Shown piece by piece: positions 46,564 to 55,698 of a stretch of DNA of 64,000 bases. The notes below the pieces were generated by a model. The model had not been told where the DNA came from and searched no databases. It saw only the letters and a list, made by a program, of their open reading frames with translations. The stretch's first letter is position 1, and every line of letters begins with the position of its first letter. A program made the translations under genes and the position numbers. This stretch comes from Fictibacillus solisalsi. GTDB taxonomy: Bacteria; Bacillota; Bacilli; Bacillales; Fictibacillaceae. The stretch lies in assembly GCF_900103485.1 (NCBI RefSeq), contig NZ_FNHW01000001.1, positions 965,418 through 1,029,417 of the forward strand. Reading direction: 5' to 3'.

Positions 46564-48534
46564 ATGGACACAAGTGAATATTTGGATATTTTTATTGAAG
46601 AAAGCAAAGAACATCTCCAGTCGATAAATCAACATGTGCTTCTTTTGGAGAAACAACCGGAAGAGCTGGCAACCATTCAGGAAATTTTCCGTTCTGCTCA
46701 TACATTAAAAGGAATGTCAGCTTCCATGGGCTACGACGACCTTGCAAATCTGACGCATGCGATGGAAAACGTACTGGATGGAATCAGAAATGGAAAACTT
46801 CACGTGACACAGCAGCTGTTGGATTCGCTGTTTGTTTCACTCGACCATTTGGAAGAAATGGTTATGTCAATTGCAGCTGGGGGCGATGGAAAAAAAGATA
46901 CGAAAGAACTGATACACATTTTGAACGGGATACTAGAGGAGGATGCGCAGGATAAGGCCCAGACAGATATCAGAAATGAAGATTTCAGCAGTTATGATGA
47001 ATTTGAGCGTTCGGCAATCCATCAATTCCTTGAGCAAGGCTTTTTGGGGTACAGGATTGAAGTTACGCTCGATAAAGAGTGCCTGTTAAAGGCGGTGCGG
47101 GCTTATATGGTTTTCAATGCGCTGGAAAACCTCGGCGACATCATAAAGTCAGAGCCTTCAGCCGACCTGATTGAACGGGAACAATTCAACCAAAGCTTTT
47201 TCGTTACGTTCATCACACAACAAGAGGCAGCCACAATTGAGTCGGAATTGTTATCAATCTCAGAAATCAAAAAAGTGACTCTAACACCGCTACAGCCGCT
47301 GAGCAGCAGCGAACAGAAGAAAGCTGTGGAAGTGGATGCTCAAAAAGGCTCCACTGAAGACAGTAAAAAGAATCCCCAGCCAAAATCTGCGAAGACGATC
47401 AGGGTAAGCATTGAGAGGCTGGATCTTCTAATGAGTCTTTTTGAAGAGTTGGTGATTGACAGAGGCCGTCTTGAAAGAATCTCAAGTGAGGTTAAGAATG
47501 CTGCACTTCAGGAAACGGTAGAACGGGTTTCGCGGATTTCATCGGATTTGCAGGAATTAATTCTTACTATGCGGATGGTTCCCGTTGACCAGGTATTCAA
47601 CCGGTTTCCGAGGATGGTGCGCGGATTGGCCAAAGATCTCCATAAAAAAGTGGATCTGCAGGTAGAGGGAGCAGAAACCGAACTGGACCGCATGGTTGCC
47701 GATGAAATAGGGGACCCGCTTGTTCATTTGCTGCGTAATTCATTGGATCATGGCATCGAAGATCCCGAGCATAGAATCCGTTCAGGGAAAAGTGAAAAAG
47801 GCACCATAACCTTGAAGGCTTACCACAGCGGCAACCGTGTATTTATCGAGATTAAGGATGACGGGGCAGGCATTGATGCGGACAAGGTGCTTAACAGGGC
47901 TGTTCAAAAGGGGATCATCAGTGAGAATTCAGCACGTACATTGACTGGCAGGCACGTTTATGAGCTGCTGTTTGCCCCTGGTTTTTCTACAGCTGAAGTG
48001 ATTTCTGACATTTCTGGCCGCGGCGTCGGCCTGGATGCGGTTAAAAATAAAATAGAATCGCTCGGAGGGTCGGTATCTGTCGATTCCAAAGCTGGAGAAG
48101 GTTCAACTTTTACCATCCAGCTTCCATTGAATCTATCCATCATACCGTCTCTGCTGGTCGAAGCGGGAACAGAAACATATGCTGTTCCGCTGCCATCGAT
48201 CATTGAAACAGCATTGGTTGATCCTGAGGATATCATTATGGTCCATAAGCAGCCCATGATGGATTTTCGCGGGAAGGTTATACCGCTTGTTTCTTTGAAT
48301 GATTGGCTCGAAGTGCCGCAGGAGGCCAAATTAGAAGAGACCCAACGAGCGGTTGTTATTGTTAAAAAAGAAAACAAATGGGCAGGTTTGACCGTGGACG
48401 GGCTGATCGGGCAGCAGGAGATTGTACTGAAGCCGCTTGGAAACTATCTCGATGCTCCTTTTGTTTCAGGAGCGGCAATATTGGGAGACGGCCAGGTTGC
48501 TCTCATTATCGATTGTAATTCGCTATTTATATAA
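46564..48534 (+). CDS. cheA: Chemotaxis histidine kinase CheA
   Basis: Receptor-coupled kinase that phosphorylates CheY (and CheB where present). 656 residues: P1 phosphotransfer domain with His46 in RSAHTLKGMSASMG; a P2-like region (~145-245); basic/Ser-rich linker; P3 dimerisation (~275-340); P4 ATPase with HLLRNSLDHGIEDP (N box), DDGAGID (G1) and ISGRGVGLDAVK; and C-terminal CheW-like P5. All key motifs are intact. GAGGGGGAAGAAG precedes the ATG. The upstream neighbour is flhG instead of cheB. Confidence 0.97.
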   Translation: MDTSEYLDIFIEESKEHLQSINQHVLLLEKQPEELATIQEIFRSAHTLKGMSASMGYDDLANLTHAMENVLDGIRNGKLHVTQQLLDSLFVSLDHLEEMVMSIAAGGDGKKDTKELIHILNGILEEDAQDKAQTDIRNEDFSSYDEFERSAIHQFLEQGFLGYRIEVTLDKECLLKAVRAYMVFNALENLGDIIKSEPSADLIEREQFNQSFFVTFITQQEAATIESELLSISEIKKVTLTPLQPLSSSEQKKAVEVDAQKGSTEDSKKNPQPKSAKTIRVSIERLDLLMSLFEELVIDRGRLERISSEVKNAALQETVERVSRISSDLQELILTMRMVPVDQVFNRFPRMVRGLAKDLHKKVDLQVEGAETELDRMVADEIGDPLVHLLRNSLDHGIEDPEHRIRSGKSEKGTITLKAYHSGNRVFIEIKDDGAGIDADKVLNRAVQKGIISENSARTLTGRHVYELLFAPGFSTAEVISDISGRGVGLDAVKNKIESLGGSVSVDSKAGEGSTFTIQLPLNLSIIPSLLVEAGTETYAVPLPSIIETALVDPEDIIMVHKQPMMDFRGKVIPLVSLNDWLEVPQEAKLEETQRAVVIVKKENKWAGLTVDGLIGQQEIVLKPLGNYLDAPFVSGAAILGDGQVALIIDCNSLFI

Positions 48535-48557
48535 CGGTGACAAAGAGGAGAATGAGA

Positions 48558-49025
48558 ATGATTGAGCAGGAATTAAAAATAGTCGTGTTCCGGTTAAAGG
48601 ATGAAGAATATGGCGTGAATGTCCTTAATGTCCTATCCATCGAACGTGTTTCACCAATTACGAGGGTTCCGAAAACACCTGCATTTGTCAAAGGGGTGAT
48701 GAACCTGCGCGGGGCGGTAACACCGGTTATTGATTTGCGGAGCCGGTTTGGCATGAAAGAGAAGACAGCGGATGATGACACTCGGATTATTATCGTGAAT
48801 ACGGAAGGAATGGATGTGGGACTGATTGTGGATGCAGCGAACGACGTGCTGGATCTGTCTCTTTCTGACATTGAGCCTACCCCGGAAGTGGCGGGTGGCA
48901 TAAACGCCCGGTATCTCGATGGAGTGGCAAAAATTGATGGAAGGCTATTCATCCTGCTTCGTTTGGACAAGGTACTCGACAAGAATGAAATAATAGAGCT
49001 TCAAGGAGCGGCTTATGAAGTATAG
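48558..49025 (+). CDS. cheW: Chemotaxis coupling protein CheW
   Basis: Links chemoreceptors to CheA. 155 residues with the CheW pattern FRLKDEEYGVNVLNVLSIE, FVKGVMNLRGAVTPVIDLR and VGLIVDAANDVLDL. The open frame starts at GTG 48537, but AGAGGAG at 48544-48550 points to ATG 48558 (7 nt spacing). cheD follows directly, without cheC. Confidence 0.96.
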   Translation: MIEQELKIVVFRLKDEEYGVNVLNVLSIERVSPITRVPKTPAFVKGVMNLRGAVTPVIDLRSRFGMKEKTADDDTRIIIVNTEGMDVGLIVDAANDVLDLSLSDIEPTPEVAGGINARYLDGVAKIDGRLFILLRLDKVLDKNEIIELQGAAYEV

Positions 49026-49039
49026 AGGTGCGGTTTCAG

Positions 49040-49531
49040 TTGGACGTTAAAACGGTAAAAATCGGCCTGTCCGAGTTGGGATTTGGAGCTGGTTCCACTG
49101 TCCTTCGCACAACCGGCCTCGGCTCCTGTGTCGGTCTTGTGCTGTATGATGCGGATAAGAAGCTGTCTGGAATGGCGCATATCATGCTGCCACATTCTTC
49201 TTTAGCGCGATCAAGGGAAATAAACGAAGCAAAATACGCTGACACCGCCATAAAAAGGCTCGTCTTCGGCCTGGAGGAGATGGGATCAAGGAGAAAAGCA
49301 TTGAGGGCAAAGATAGCAGGAGGGGCCGAGATGTTTCAAATGGTTGACCAGTCGTATGCCATGCGCATCGGCCCGAGAAACGTGGAAGCGATAAAAAGCG
49401 GGCTGAAAGAGTGGGAAATCCCGCTGATCGCGGAACATACCGGCGGCAGCAAAGGGAGAACCATTGAATTTGATACAGACACATGTGAACTTCAAATAAA
49501 AATAGTACATCAGGGAGAGTTAGTGATTTAA
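49040..49531 (+). CDS. cheD: Chemoreceptor glutamine deamidase CheD
   Basis: Deamidates glutamines of chemoreceptors; in B. subtilis CheD also binds CheC and stimulates its phosphatase activity, forming an adaptation loop. 163 residues from TTG 49040, with the catalytic Cys30 in TTGLGSCVGLVLYD and His47 in GMAHIMLPHS; further KIAGGAEMF and EHTGGSKGRTIEFD. GAGGTG at 49025-49030 suits the TTG; a GTG at 49028 overlaps that site. The absence of its usual partner CheC is notable. Confidence 0.92.
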   Translation: MDVKTVKIGLSELGFGAGSTVLRTTGLGSCVGLVLYDADKKLSGMAHIMLPHSSLARSREINEAKYADTAIKRLVFGLEEMGSRRKALRAKIAGGAEMFQMVDQSYAMRIGPRNVEAIKSGLKEWEIPLIAEHTGGSKGRTIEFDTDTCELQIKIVHQGELVI

Positions 49532-49552
49532 TATGATTTCAGGGGGAGTAGC

Positions 49553-50320
49553 ATGACATCATCTACAGCAGCAGCGGATGAACTGGAAATATGGAAAAAG
49601 TGGCATGAATGCCGTGATCGCGATGCAGGTGATACTCTGCTTAAGCAATACATGCCGCTTGTTCAGTATCATGTACAGCGGATTGCGGCAGGTTTGCCGA
49701 AAAACGTTAATCGTGATGAATTAAAAAGCTTGGGAATGCTGGGACTGTTTGATGCGCTTGAAAAATTTCAGCCCGAACGGGACCTTAAATTTGATACGTA
49801 TGCCACATTCCGGATCCGGGGAGCGATTCTCGATGGACTGCGTAAAGTGGACTGGCTGCCACGGTCACTGCGTGAAAAGACAAAAAAGATTGAAAGTACG
49901 ATTGAGAAGCTCGAACAGGAAAAGCTCCGCCGGGTAACAACCTATGAAATAGGAGCCGAACTCGGTATGCCGGAGACGGAAGTGGTTTCCGCCCTGTCCG
50001 AAAGTTTTTTTGCCAATGTTCTTTCGATTGACGAAGACCAAAGAGAAAACGAAAGCAAAGAAAAGCTAGGATATACAATAGAAGATAAAAATGGATTGTC
50101 TCCGGAGGCGGAAGTGGTCAAAGCCGAGCTGCATAAGGAACTTGCACAGGTGATCAGGGAGTTGAATGAAAAAGAACAGCTTGTGATCTCGCTGTTTTAT
50201 TATGAGGAACTGACCTTTACTGAAATCGGTCATGTACTGGAGCTTTCCACTTCAAGAATTTCGCAGATCCATTCCAAAGCGTTATCTCGCCTGAGACTGG
50301 TTCTTGCGCGATACATGTGA
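49553..50320 (+). CDS. sigD: Flagellar/motility sigma factor SigD
   Basis: Sigma-28-type factor directing transcription of flagellin, autolysin and chemoreceptor genes. 255 residues: region 2 with LGMLGLFDALEKFQPERDLKF and FATYATFRIRG-like FDTYATFRIRGAILDGLRK, and region 4 with EKEQLVISLFYYEELTFTEI and STSRISQIHSKALSRLR. AGGGGGAGTAGC precedes the ATG. Lies at the end of the operon, a position known in B. subtilis to influence motile-cell heterogeneity. Confidence 0.97.
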   Translation: MTSSTAAADELEIWKKWHECRDRDAGDTLLKQYMPLVQYHVQRIAAGLPKNVNRDELKSLGMLGLFDALEKFQPERDLKFDTYATFRIRGAILDGLRKVDWLPRSLREKTKKIESTIEKLEQEKLRRVTTYEIGAELGMPETEVVSALSESFFANVLSIDEDQRENESKEKLGYTIEDKNGLSPEAEVVKAELHKELAQVIRELNEKEQLVISLFYYEELTFTEIGHVLELSTSRISQIHSKALSRLRLVLARYM

Positions 50321-50760
50321 CCAGAAGCAGAAGAAAGAGTGGGGATCACTTGCTTTACTTTATAGCGGTTTTAAGTTTATTGCTAAACATCCTTTGCCTG
50401 TATCTTGTTGCTGTTCTGTGGATGAAGCTCAAAGCAGCGGCTCCCGGTGCCTTCGCTGAAGTAGAGCAGGCACGGGAGCTGGAGGAGATGCTTCTCGCGT
50501 TTGCAAGTGAAATGAAGGAACAAAACGAAGAAATCAGAGAAATGCTATACGAAACGAAACGGGACGGACAGGAGCAGGGTGTGAAATCATCTGACAAAAT
50601 AGGGATTGAGCATGATGATAAAGAAGTAGAAGAAAACATTTTGCATCAAAACGTATTAACCTATGCCGAAAAAGGTTATACTGCTGAAGAAATTGCAAAA
50701 AAACTCGACAGGGGCAAGGGTGAAGTCAGCCTGATTTTAAAAATGAACAGCCTTTCATGA
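50317..50760 (+). CDS. swrB: SwrB-like membrane protein (YlxL)
   Basis: In B. subtilis SwrB promotes maturation of the flagellar export gate and SigD activity. 147 residues: N-terminal membrane segment LLYFIAVLSLLLNILCLYLVAVLW (starting ~12), a charged coiled coil (~45-75), and a C-terminal helix-turn-helix-like LTYAEKGYTAEEIAKKLDRGKGEVSLIL (about 113-140). The GTG at 50317 overlaps the sigD stop without a clear ribosome binding site; TTG 50350 after GAGTGGGG is an alternative start. Orthology rests on position and shape more than on sequence identity. Confidence 0.75.
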   Translation: MTRSRRKSGDHLLYFIAVLSLLLNILCLYLVAVLWMKLKAAAPGAFAEVEQARELEEMLLAFASEMKEQNEEIREMLYETKRDGQEQGVKSSDKIGIEHDDKEVEENILHQNVLTYAEKGYTAEEIAKKLDRGKGEVSLILKMNSLS

Positions 50761-50787
50761 CAAATATTCAAAACGGCAACATTTTTC

Positions 50788-50817
50788 TTGCTACATTCTG
50801 ACGAAGTATGGTATAGT
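50788..50817 (+). promoter_or_regulatory. Sigma-A promoter for rpsB
   Basis: TTGCTA (50788-50793), 18 bp spacer, TATAGT (50812-50817), in the 167 bp gap after the swrB-like gene. Confidence 0.65.
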
Positions 50818-50822
50818 TACTT

Positions 50823-50927
50823 TCGGTGTTAATCACACACGCTTGTGGATTTAATCAGTGGTGCTGCATTTGCAGTTTTGGTTAAAGTCGAAGCAGGCGG
50901 AGGAAAACAAAACCAGGAGGTGCCATC
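50823..50927 (+). promoter_or_regulatory. Structured rpsB leader
   Basis: An untranslated leader of ~100 nt. TTAATC (50851-50856) pairs with GGTTAA (50880-50885, one G-T pair), enclosing the perfect inner hairpin CTGCA-TT-TGCAG (50864-50875). Leaders of this kind before rpsB are often binding sites for S2; function here is inferred. CAGGAGGTG (50915-50922) is the ribosome binding site. Confidence 0.5.
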
Positions 50928-51653
50928 ATGGCAGTAATTTCAATGAAACAACTATTGGAAGCCGGCGTTCACTTTGGACATCAAACACGTCGCTGGAATC
51001 CGAAAATGTCCCGTTACATCTTCACTGAGCGTAACGGCATTTACATCATCGATCTTCAAAAGACAGTAAAAAAGGTTGAAGAGTGTTACAACGTAATGAA
51101 AGATATCGCAGGAAACGGCGGTAAAATCCTTTTCGTTGGTACAAAAAAACAAGCTCAGGACTCTGTGAAAGAAGAAGCAGAACGTTCCGGCATGTACTTC
51201 ATCAACCAACGCTGGTTGGGCGGTACGCTAACAAACTTCGGAACCATCCGCAAGCGTATTAACCGTTTGAAAGAGCTTGAAAGAATGCAAGAAGACGGAA
51301 CTTTTGATGTTCTTCCTAAGAAAGAAGTTATCCTTCTTAAAAAGGAAATGGAGCGTCTTGAAAAGTTCTTGGGCGGAATTAAAGAAATGAACGGCCTTCC
51401 AGATGCGCTATTCATCGTAGACCCACGCAAAGAACGCATCGCGGTTGCTGAAGCACGCAAGCTGAACATTCCAATTATCGCTATCGTGGATACTAACTGT
51501 GATCCTGATGAAGTTGACCACGTTATCCCTGGTAACGATGATGCGATCCGTGCGGTTAAACTTCTTACTGGAAAAATGGCTGATGCGATCATCGAAGCCA
51601 ACCAGGGTGGAGAAGAGCAAGAAGCTCAAAACGAAGAAGAAACATCTGCATAA
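50928..51653 (+). CDS. rpsB: 30S ribosomal protein S2
   Basis: Ribosomal protein uS2. 241 residues with [40 protein letters not shown] and [24 protein letters not shown]-type segments, and an acidic Glu-rich tail. AGGAGGTG precedes the ATG. Followed by a terminator-like hairpin and tsf, the usual pairing. Confidence 0.98.
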   Translation: MAVISMKQLLEAGVHFGHQTRRWNPKMSRYIFTERNGIYIIDLQKTVKKVEECYNVMKDIAGNGGKILFVGTKKQAQDSVKEEAERSGMYFINQRWLGGTLTNFGTIRKRINRLKELERMQEDGTFDVLPKKEVILLKKEMERLEKFLGGIKEMNGLPDALFIVDPRKERIAVAEARKLNIPIIAIVDTNCDPDEVDHVIPGNDDAIRAVKLLTGKMADAIIEANQGGEEQEAQNEEETSA

Positions 51654-51665
51654 GTAATATAAACT

Positions 51666-51707
51666 AAAAGGGTGATGGAGGGGATATGCCCTTTCACACC
51701 CTTTTTT
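51666..51707 (+). terminator. Terminator or attenuator between rpsB and tsf
   Basis: AAAAGGGTG (51666-51674) pairs with CACCCTTTT (51697-51705), ending in a T-run. tsf has no obvious own promoter, so this probably attenuates rather than abolishes transcription into tsf. Confidence 0.75.
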
Positions 51708-51751
51708 AATGCCAACCTAAGCTTTACATAAACCAAAGGAGGAATTTCATT

Positions 51752-52636
51752 ATGGCAGTAACAGCTCAAATGGTAAAAGAATTGCGCGAAAAAACAGGCG
51801 CAGGTATGATGGACTGTAAAAAAGCATTGACAGAAACCAACGGGGACATGGAAAAAGCGATCGATTTCCTTCGTGAAAAAGGAATTGCAAAAGCAGCTAA
51901 AAAAGCGGACCGCATTGCAGCAGAAGGTCTTACTTCTGTTGTCGTAGAAGGCAACAAAGCTGTCATCCTTGAAGTAAACTCTGAAACTGACTTCGTGGCA
52001 AAGAACGAAAGCTTCACAGCGCTAATTTCTGTAATTGGTAAGCATCTTCTAGAAGCCGATGTTGCTACTGTTGAGGAGGCGCTTGCTTCTACGATTAAAG
52101 GTGAAAACACAACAGTTGCCGAGTACTTGAACAACGCAATTGCCAAGATTGGTGAAAAAATCTCCCTTCGTCGTTTCCAAATCGTTGAAAAAGGCGAAAA
52201 TGCAGCGTTTGGCGCTTACCTTCACATGGGTGGACGCATCGGAGTTCTTTCTGTAGTTGAAGGTACAACTGACGAAGCGGTTGCAAAAGATGTAGCAATG
52301 CACGTTGCTGCTGTAAATCCTCGTTACATCTCTCGTGACGCTGTAAGTGAAGAAGAAGTAGCTCATGAGCGTGAAGTGCTTACTCAACAAGCGCTTAACG
52401 AAGGAAAGCCTGAAAACATCGTTGCTAAAATGGTGGAAGGCCGCCTTGGTAAATTCTTTGAAGAAATCTGCTTAAATGATCAGTCTTTCGTTAAAGATCC
52501 AGACCAAAAAGTTGGTAAATTCGTAGCTTCCAAAGGCGGTAAGGTTATCGCATTCGTACGTTACGAAGTTGGCGAAGGTATGGAAAAGCGCGAAGACAAC
52601 TTTGCAGAAGAAGTAATGTCTCAAGTTAAAAAGTAA
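51752..52636 (+). CDS. tsf: Elongation factor Ts
   Basis: Nucleotide exchange factor for EF-Tu. 294 residues: [21 protein letters not shown] and [14 protein letters not shown] at the N-terminus, [13 protein letters not shown] in the core, and [18 protein letters not shown] further on. AAAGGAGGAATTTC precedes the ATG. Conserved between rpsB and pyrH. Confidence 0.98.
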   Translation: MAVTAQMVKELREKTGAGMMDCKKALTETNGDMEKAIDFLREKGIAKAAKKADRIAAEGLTSVVVEGNKAVILEVNSETDFVAKNESFTALISVIGKHLLEADVATVEEALASTIKGENTTVAEYLNNAIAKIGEKISLRRFQIVEKGENAAFGAYLHMGGRIGVLSVVEGTTDEAVAKDVAMHVAAVNPRYISRDAVSEEEVAHEREVLTQQALNEGKPENIVAKMVEGRLGKFFEEICLNDQSFVKDPDQKVGKFVASKGGKVIAFVRYEVGEGMEKREDNFAEEVMSQVKK

Positions 52637-52658
52637 TGGTGTAAAAAGCAAAAAAAAC

Positions 52659-52687
52659 AGGGAGCACAGTGTGTTCCCTTTTTTTAA
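52659..52687 (+). terminator. Intrinsic terminator after tsf
   Basis: AGGGAGCAC and GTGTTCCCT form a 9 bp stem with one wobble and a 3-base loop, followed by seven T. Confidence 0.92.
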
Positions 52688-52738
52688 AAGAGCTAATGAA
52701 TAAAAAAGCAATTACAGGTGATGGATACGGAGGGAATT

Positions 52739-53464
52739 ATGAGCACTTCAAAATATAAACGAGTAGTTCTTAAACTAAGCGGGGAAGCTCTTGCGGCGGG
52801 CAAAGGAAGCGGAATCGATCCGGGTGTCATTCAATCGATTGCCCATCAGGTCAAAGACATTGTCGAACTGGGAGTGGAAGTGGCCGTTGTTGTCGGCGGC
52901 GGAAATCTCTGGAGAGGCAAAACGGGAAGCGAGATGGGTATGGATCGCGCGTCCGCCGATTACATGGGGATGCTGGCGACTGTCATGAATTCCCTGGCTT
53001 TGCAGGACAGCCTGGAAAATATCGGTGTGCAGACAAGGGTACAAACGTCAATCGAAATGCGCCAGGTTGCTGAACCGTACATTCGCAGAAAAGCTATTCG
53101 TCACCTTGAAAAGAAACGTGTTGTTATTTTTGCTGCTGGAACAGGAAATCCCTATTTTTCAACGGATACAACAGCTGCTCTTCGCGCGGCGGAAATTGAA
53201 GCCGAAGTGATCCTGATGGCGAAAAATAACGTGGACGGCGTATACTCAGCTGATCCGACGATCGATCAGAATGCTGTGAAATACAATACCTTATCCTACC
53301 TTGACTTGCTTAAAGAAGGCCTTGCTGTCATGGATACGACGGCATCTTCATTATGTATGGACAATGATATTCCGCTCATCGTGTTTTCCATTATGGAAGA
53401 AGGTAATATTAAGCGTGCAGTTCTTGGTGAGGAAATTGGAACAACGATTAGGGGGAATAATTAA
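52739..53464 (+). CDS. pyrH: UMP kinase
   Basis: Phosphorylates UMP to UDP, in pyrimidine nucleotide supply; bacterial hexameric type. 241 residues: [37 protein letters not shown], and [31 protein letters not shown]. The open frame begins at 52718, but ACGGAGGG (52728-52734) supports ATG 52739. The stop overlaps frr (TAATG). Confidence 0.97.
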   Translation: MSTSKYKRVVLKLSGEALAAGKGSGIDPGVIQSIAHQVKDIVELGVEVAVVVGGGNLWRGKTGSEMGMDRASADYMGMLATVMNSLALQDSLENIGVQTRVQTSIEMRQVAEPYIRRKAIRHLEKKRVVIFAAGTGNPYFSTDTTAALRAAEIEAEVILMAKNNVDGVYSADPTIDQNAVKYNTLSYLDLLKEGLAVMDTTASSLCMDNDIPLIVFSIMEEGNIKRAVLGEEIGTTIRGNN

Positions 53465-54021
53465 TGGCAAAGGAAATTTTAACAAACGCAGAAGACCGAA
53501 TGAAAAAAGGCATTTCATCTTTTCAGCGTGAGCTTTCGACCATCCGCGCCGGCCGTGCAAACCCTGCACTTTTAGATCGTGTTCAAGTGGATTATTATGG
53601 GGCACAAACACCAATCAACCAGCTTGCCGGGATTTCAGTGCCTGAAGCACGCCTCCTGGTGATCCAGCCGTATGATAAATCGGCACTGAACGATGTGGAA
53701 AAGGCGATCCAGAAATCCGATCTTGGCTTAACAACTTCCAATGACGGACAAGTAATCCGTATAGCGATTCCTCCTTTAACTGAAGAAAGACGTAAAGAGC
53801 TTGTCAAACTTGTTAAGAAGTATGGAGAGGAAGCCAAGGTTGCTCTTCGCAATGTTCGCCGTGATGCCAATGATGAGCTGAAGAAAGCCGAGAAGGATGG
53901 AGAGATCACTGAAGATGAACTTCGCCGATACAATGAAGATGTTCAGAAGCTTACAGACAAATATATTGGCGAAGTAGATACGATCGCTTCAAGTAAAGAG
54001 AAAGAAATCATGGAAGTATAA
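53464..54021 (+). CDS. frr: Ribosome recycling factor
   Basis: With EF-G splits the post-termination ribosome. 185 residues; family segments [32 protein letters not shown], and [18 protein letters not shown], then a long charged helical part. ATG overlaps the pyrH stop, after TAGGGGG. Confidence 0.98.
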   Translation: MAKEILTNAEDRMKKGISSFQRELSTIRAGRANPALLDRVQVDYYGAQTPINQLAGISVPEARLLVIQPYDKSALNDVEKAIQKSDLGLTTSNDGQVIRIAIPPLTEERRKELVKLVKKYGEEAKVALRNVRRDANDELKKAEKDGEITEDELRRYNEDVQKLTDKYIGEVDTIASSKEKEIMEV

Positions 54022-54047
54022 TTGATTTCCATGTAAAATAAAATAAG

Positions 54048-54077
54048 AAAAGCCCTCTTTATACAGGGGGTTTTTTT
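54048..54077 (+). terminator. Intrinsic terminator after frr
   Basis: AAAAGCCCTC and AGGGGGTTTTTTT pair imperfectly, ending in seven T; it separates frr from the isoprenoid/lipid genes. Confidence 0.75.
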
Positions 54078-54108
54078 GTTAAGTCTGGACGATAATGGGG
54101 GCTTTGGC

Positions 54109-54867
54109 ATGCTTGACAGAATTTCATTCTGGAAAAAAGAAGAAAAAACAGAGCTGAACATACGACAGGATACGATACCGGCTCATGTGGCCATCATAAT
54201 GGACGGGAACGGACGCTGGGCAAAAAGACGCGGGCTTCCCAGAGTGGCAGGACACCATGAAGGCATGAAAGTAGTAAAAAAGGTTGTCAAATATGCCAAC
54301 AGCCTGGGAATTAAAGTGCTGACACTCTATGCCTTTTCAACGGAAAACTGGAAGCGTCCGCGTGAAGAAGTGGACTTTCTAATGAGACTTCCCGGGGAAT
54401 TTTTGAACAGCTTTCTGCCCGAATTGATTGAACAGAATGTACGTGTGACCATCATGGGCCATAAGGAAGTATTGCCGATACATACCATTCAGGCTGTTGA
54501 CGAGGCAATCGAAAAAACAAAAAACAATACTGGCCTTATTTTGAATTTCGCCCTGAATTACGGCAGCAGAAACGAAATTACAACCGCGTTAACCGAGATT
54601 ATCCAAGATGTTGAAGCCGGAACCATCGGGCGTGATGAGATCAATGAAGATTTGGTTAGCCGGTATTTAATGACATCCAGCCTTCCGGACCCCGATTTGT
54701 TGATCCGGACGAGTGGTGAAGTGCGCCTCAGCAACTTTATGCTGTGGCAGCTTGCCTACAGTGAATTTTGGTTTACCGAGGTGAACTGGCCCGATTTTAA
54801 AGAAGAACATTTAAAAAAAGCCATTTACGACTATCAGAATCGCGGTCGCCGTTATGGCGGTGTATAA
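54109..54867 (+). CDS. uppS: Undecaprenyl diphosphate synthase (isoprenyl transferase)
   Basis: cis-Prenyltransferase making the C55 carrier for cell-wall precursors. 252 residues from ATG 54109: HVAIIMDGNGRWAKRRGLPR with catalytic Asp32, TLYAFSTENWKRP, and the C-terminal PDLLIRTSGEVRLSNFMLWQ, YSEFWFTEVNWPDF. The open frame reaches back to TTG 54076 inside the terminator; TGGGGG at 54096-54101 supports the ATG. Confidence 0.96.
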   Translation: MLDRISFWKKEEKTELNIRQDTIPAHVAIIMDGNGRWAKRRGLPRVAGHHEGMKVVKKVVKYANSLGIKVLTLYAFSTENWKRPREEVDFLMRLPGEFLNSFLPELIEQNVRVTIMGHKEVLPIHTIQAVDEAIEKTKNNTGLILNFALNYGSRNEITTALTEIIQDVEAGTIGRDEINEDLVSRYLMTSSLPDPDLLIRTSGEVRLSNFMLWQLAYSEFWFTEVNWPDFKEEHLKKAIYDYQNRGRRYGGV

Positions 54868-54882
54868 TAAGAAGGAGGATTT

Positions 54883-55677
54883 ATGAAAGAACGCATCATT
54901 ACGGGAGTAATAGCCGCTCTTCTATTTATAGGAGTTACGGTTTACGGCCATTTGCCATTTGCTCTCGTTATCATCGCTTTGGCAGTGATCGGGATCCACG
55001 AATTGCTGAAAATGAAGCATATTTCGCTTTTGTCGGCTGAGGGCATCATCGCTCTATTACTGACATTGGCAACAGTAATCCCGCAGGATTGGAAAGAACA
55101 GTACCTTGGAAGTTTCACGGGCTCACAACCCATTGTACTTGCCATGCTCCTGATCCTGGTGGTTACCGTCATCACAAAAAACCGCTTTACATTTGATGAT
55201 GCCGGATTCGTTATTCTCTCCTCTCTGTATGTAGGTTACGGATTTCACTATATTTATGAAACAAGAATGCTTGAACATGGCCTTCCAATTTTATTCTTTG
55301 TCCTTTTCATGATTTGGGGTGCTGATTCCGGTGCTTATTTCACCGGAAAATCCATCGGAAAAACAAAATTATGGCCGGTGATCAGTCCGAACAAAACCAT
55401 CGAAGGAGCAATCGGAGGCATCGTTACGAGCATTGTAGTTGGCGTGATCTGCTACTTTACAGATTTTGTGCCTTTTACTCTGAACCAGGTGCTGTCCATG
55501 GCTTTGATTGCAGGGATTTTCGGACAGATAGGCGACCTTGCACAATCCGCCTTTAAGCGGCACTACGGGGTGAAGGATTCCGGCAATCTGCTGCCAGGGC
55601 ATGGCGGAATATTGGACCGTACGGACAGCTGGCTCTTCGTGCTTCCGCTCCTCCATATCCTGAACTTGCTGTCGTAG
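54883..55677 (+). CDS. cdsA: Phosphatidate cytidylyltransferase
   Basis: Makes CDP-diacylglycerol from phosphatidate and CTP; integral membrane enzyme. 264 residues with about seven membrane segments and the family signature SAFKRHYGVKDSGNLLPGHG followed by GILDRTDSW near the C-terminus. AGAAGGAGGATTT precedes the ATG, 15 bp after uppS. Confidence 0.97.
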   Translation: MKERIITGVIAALLFIGVTVYGHLPFALVIIALAVIGIHELLKMKHISLLSAEGIIALLLTLATVIPQDWKEQYLGSFTGSQPIVLAMLLILVVTVITKNRFTFDDAGFVILSSLYVGYGFHYIYETRMLEHGLPILFFVLFMIWGADSGAYFTGKSIGKTKLWPVISPNKTIEGAIGGIVTSIVVGVICYFTDFVPFTLNQVLSMALIAGIFGQIGDLAQSAFKRHYGVKDSGNLLPGHGGILDRTDSWLFVLPLLHILNLLS

Positions 55678-55698
55678 CAAAAAAACAAGGAGTGCTCT

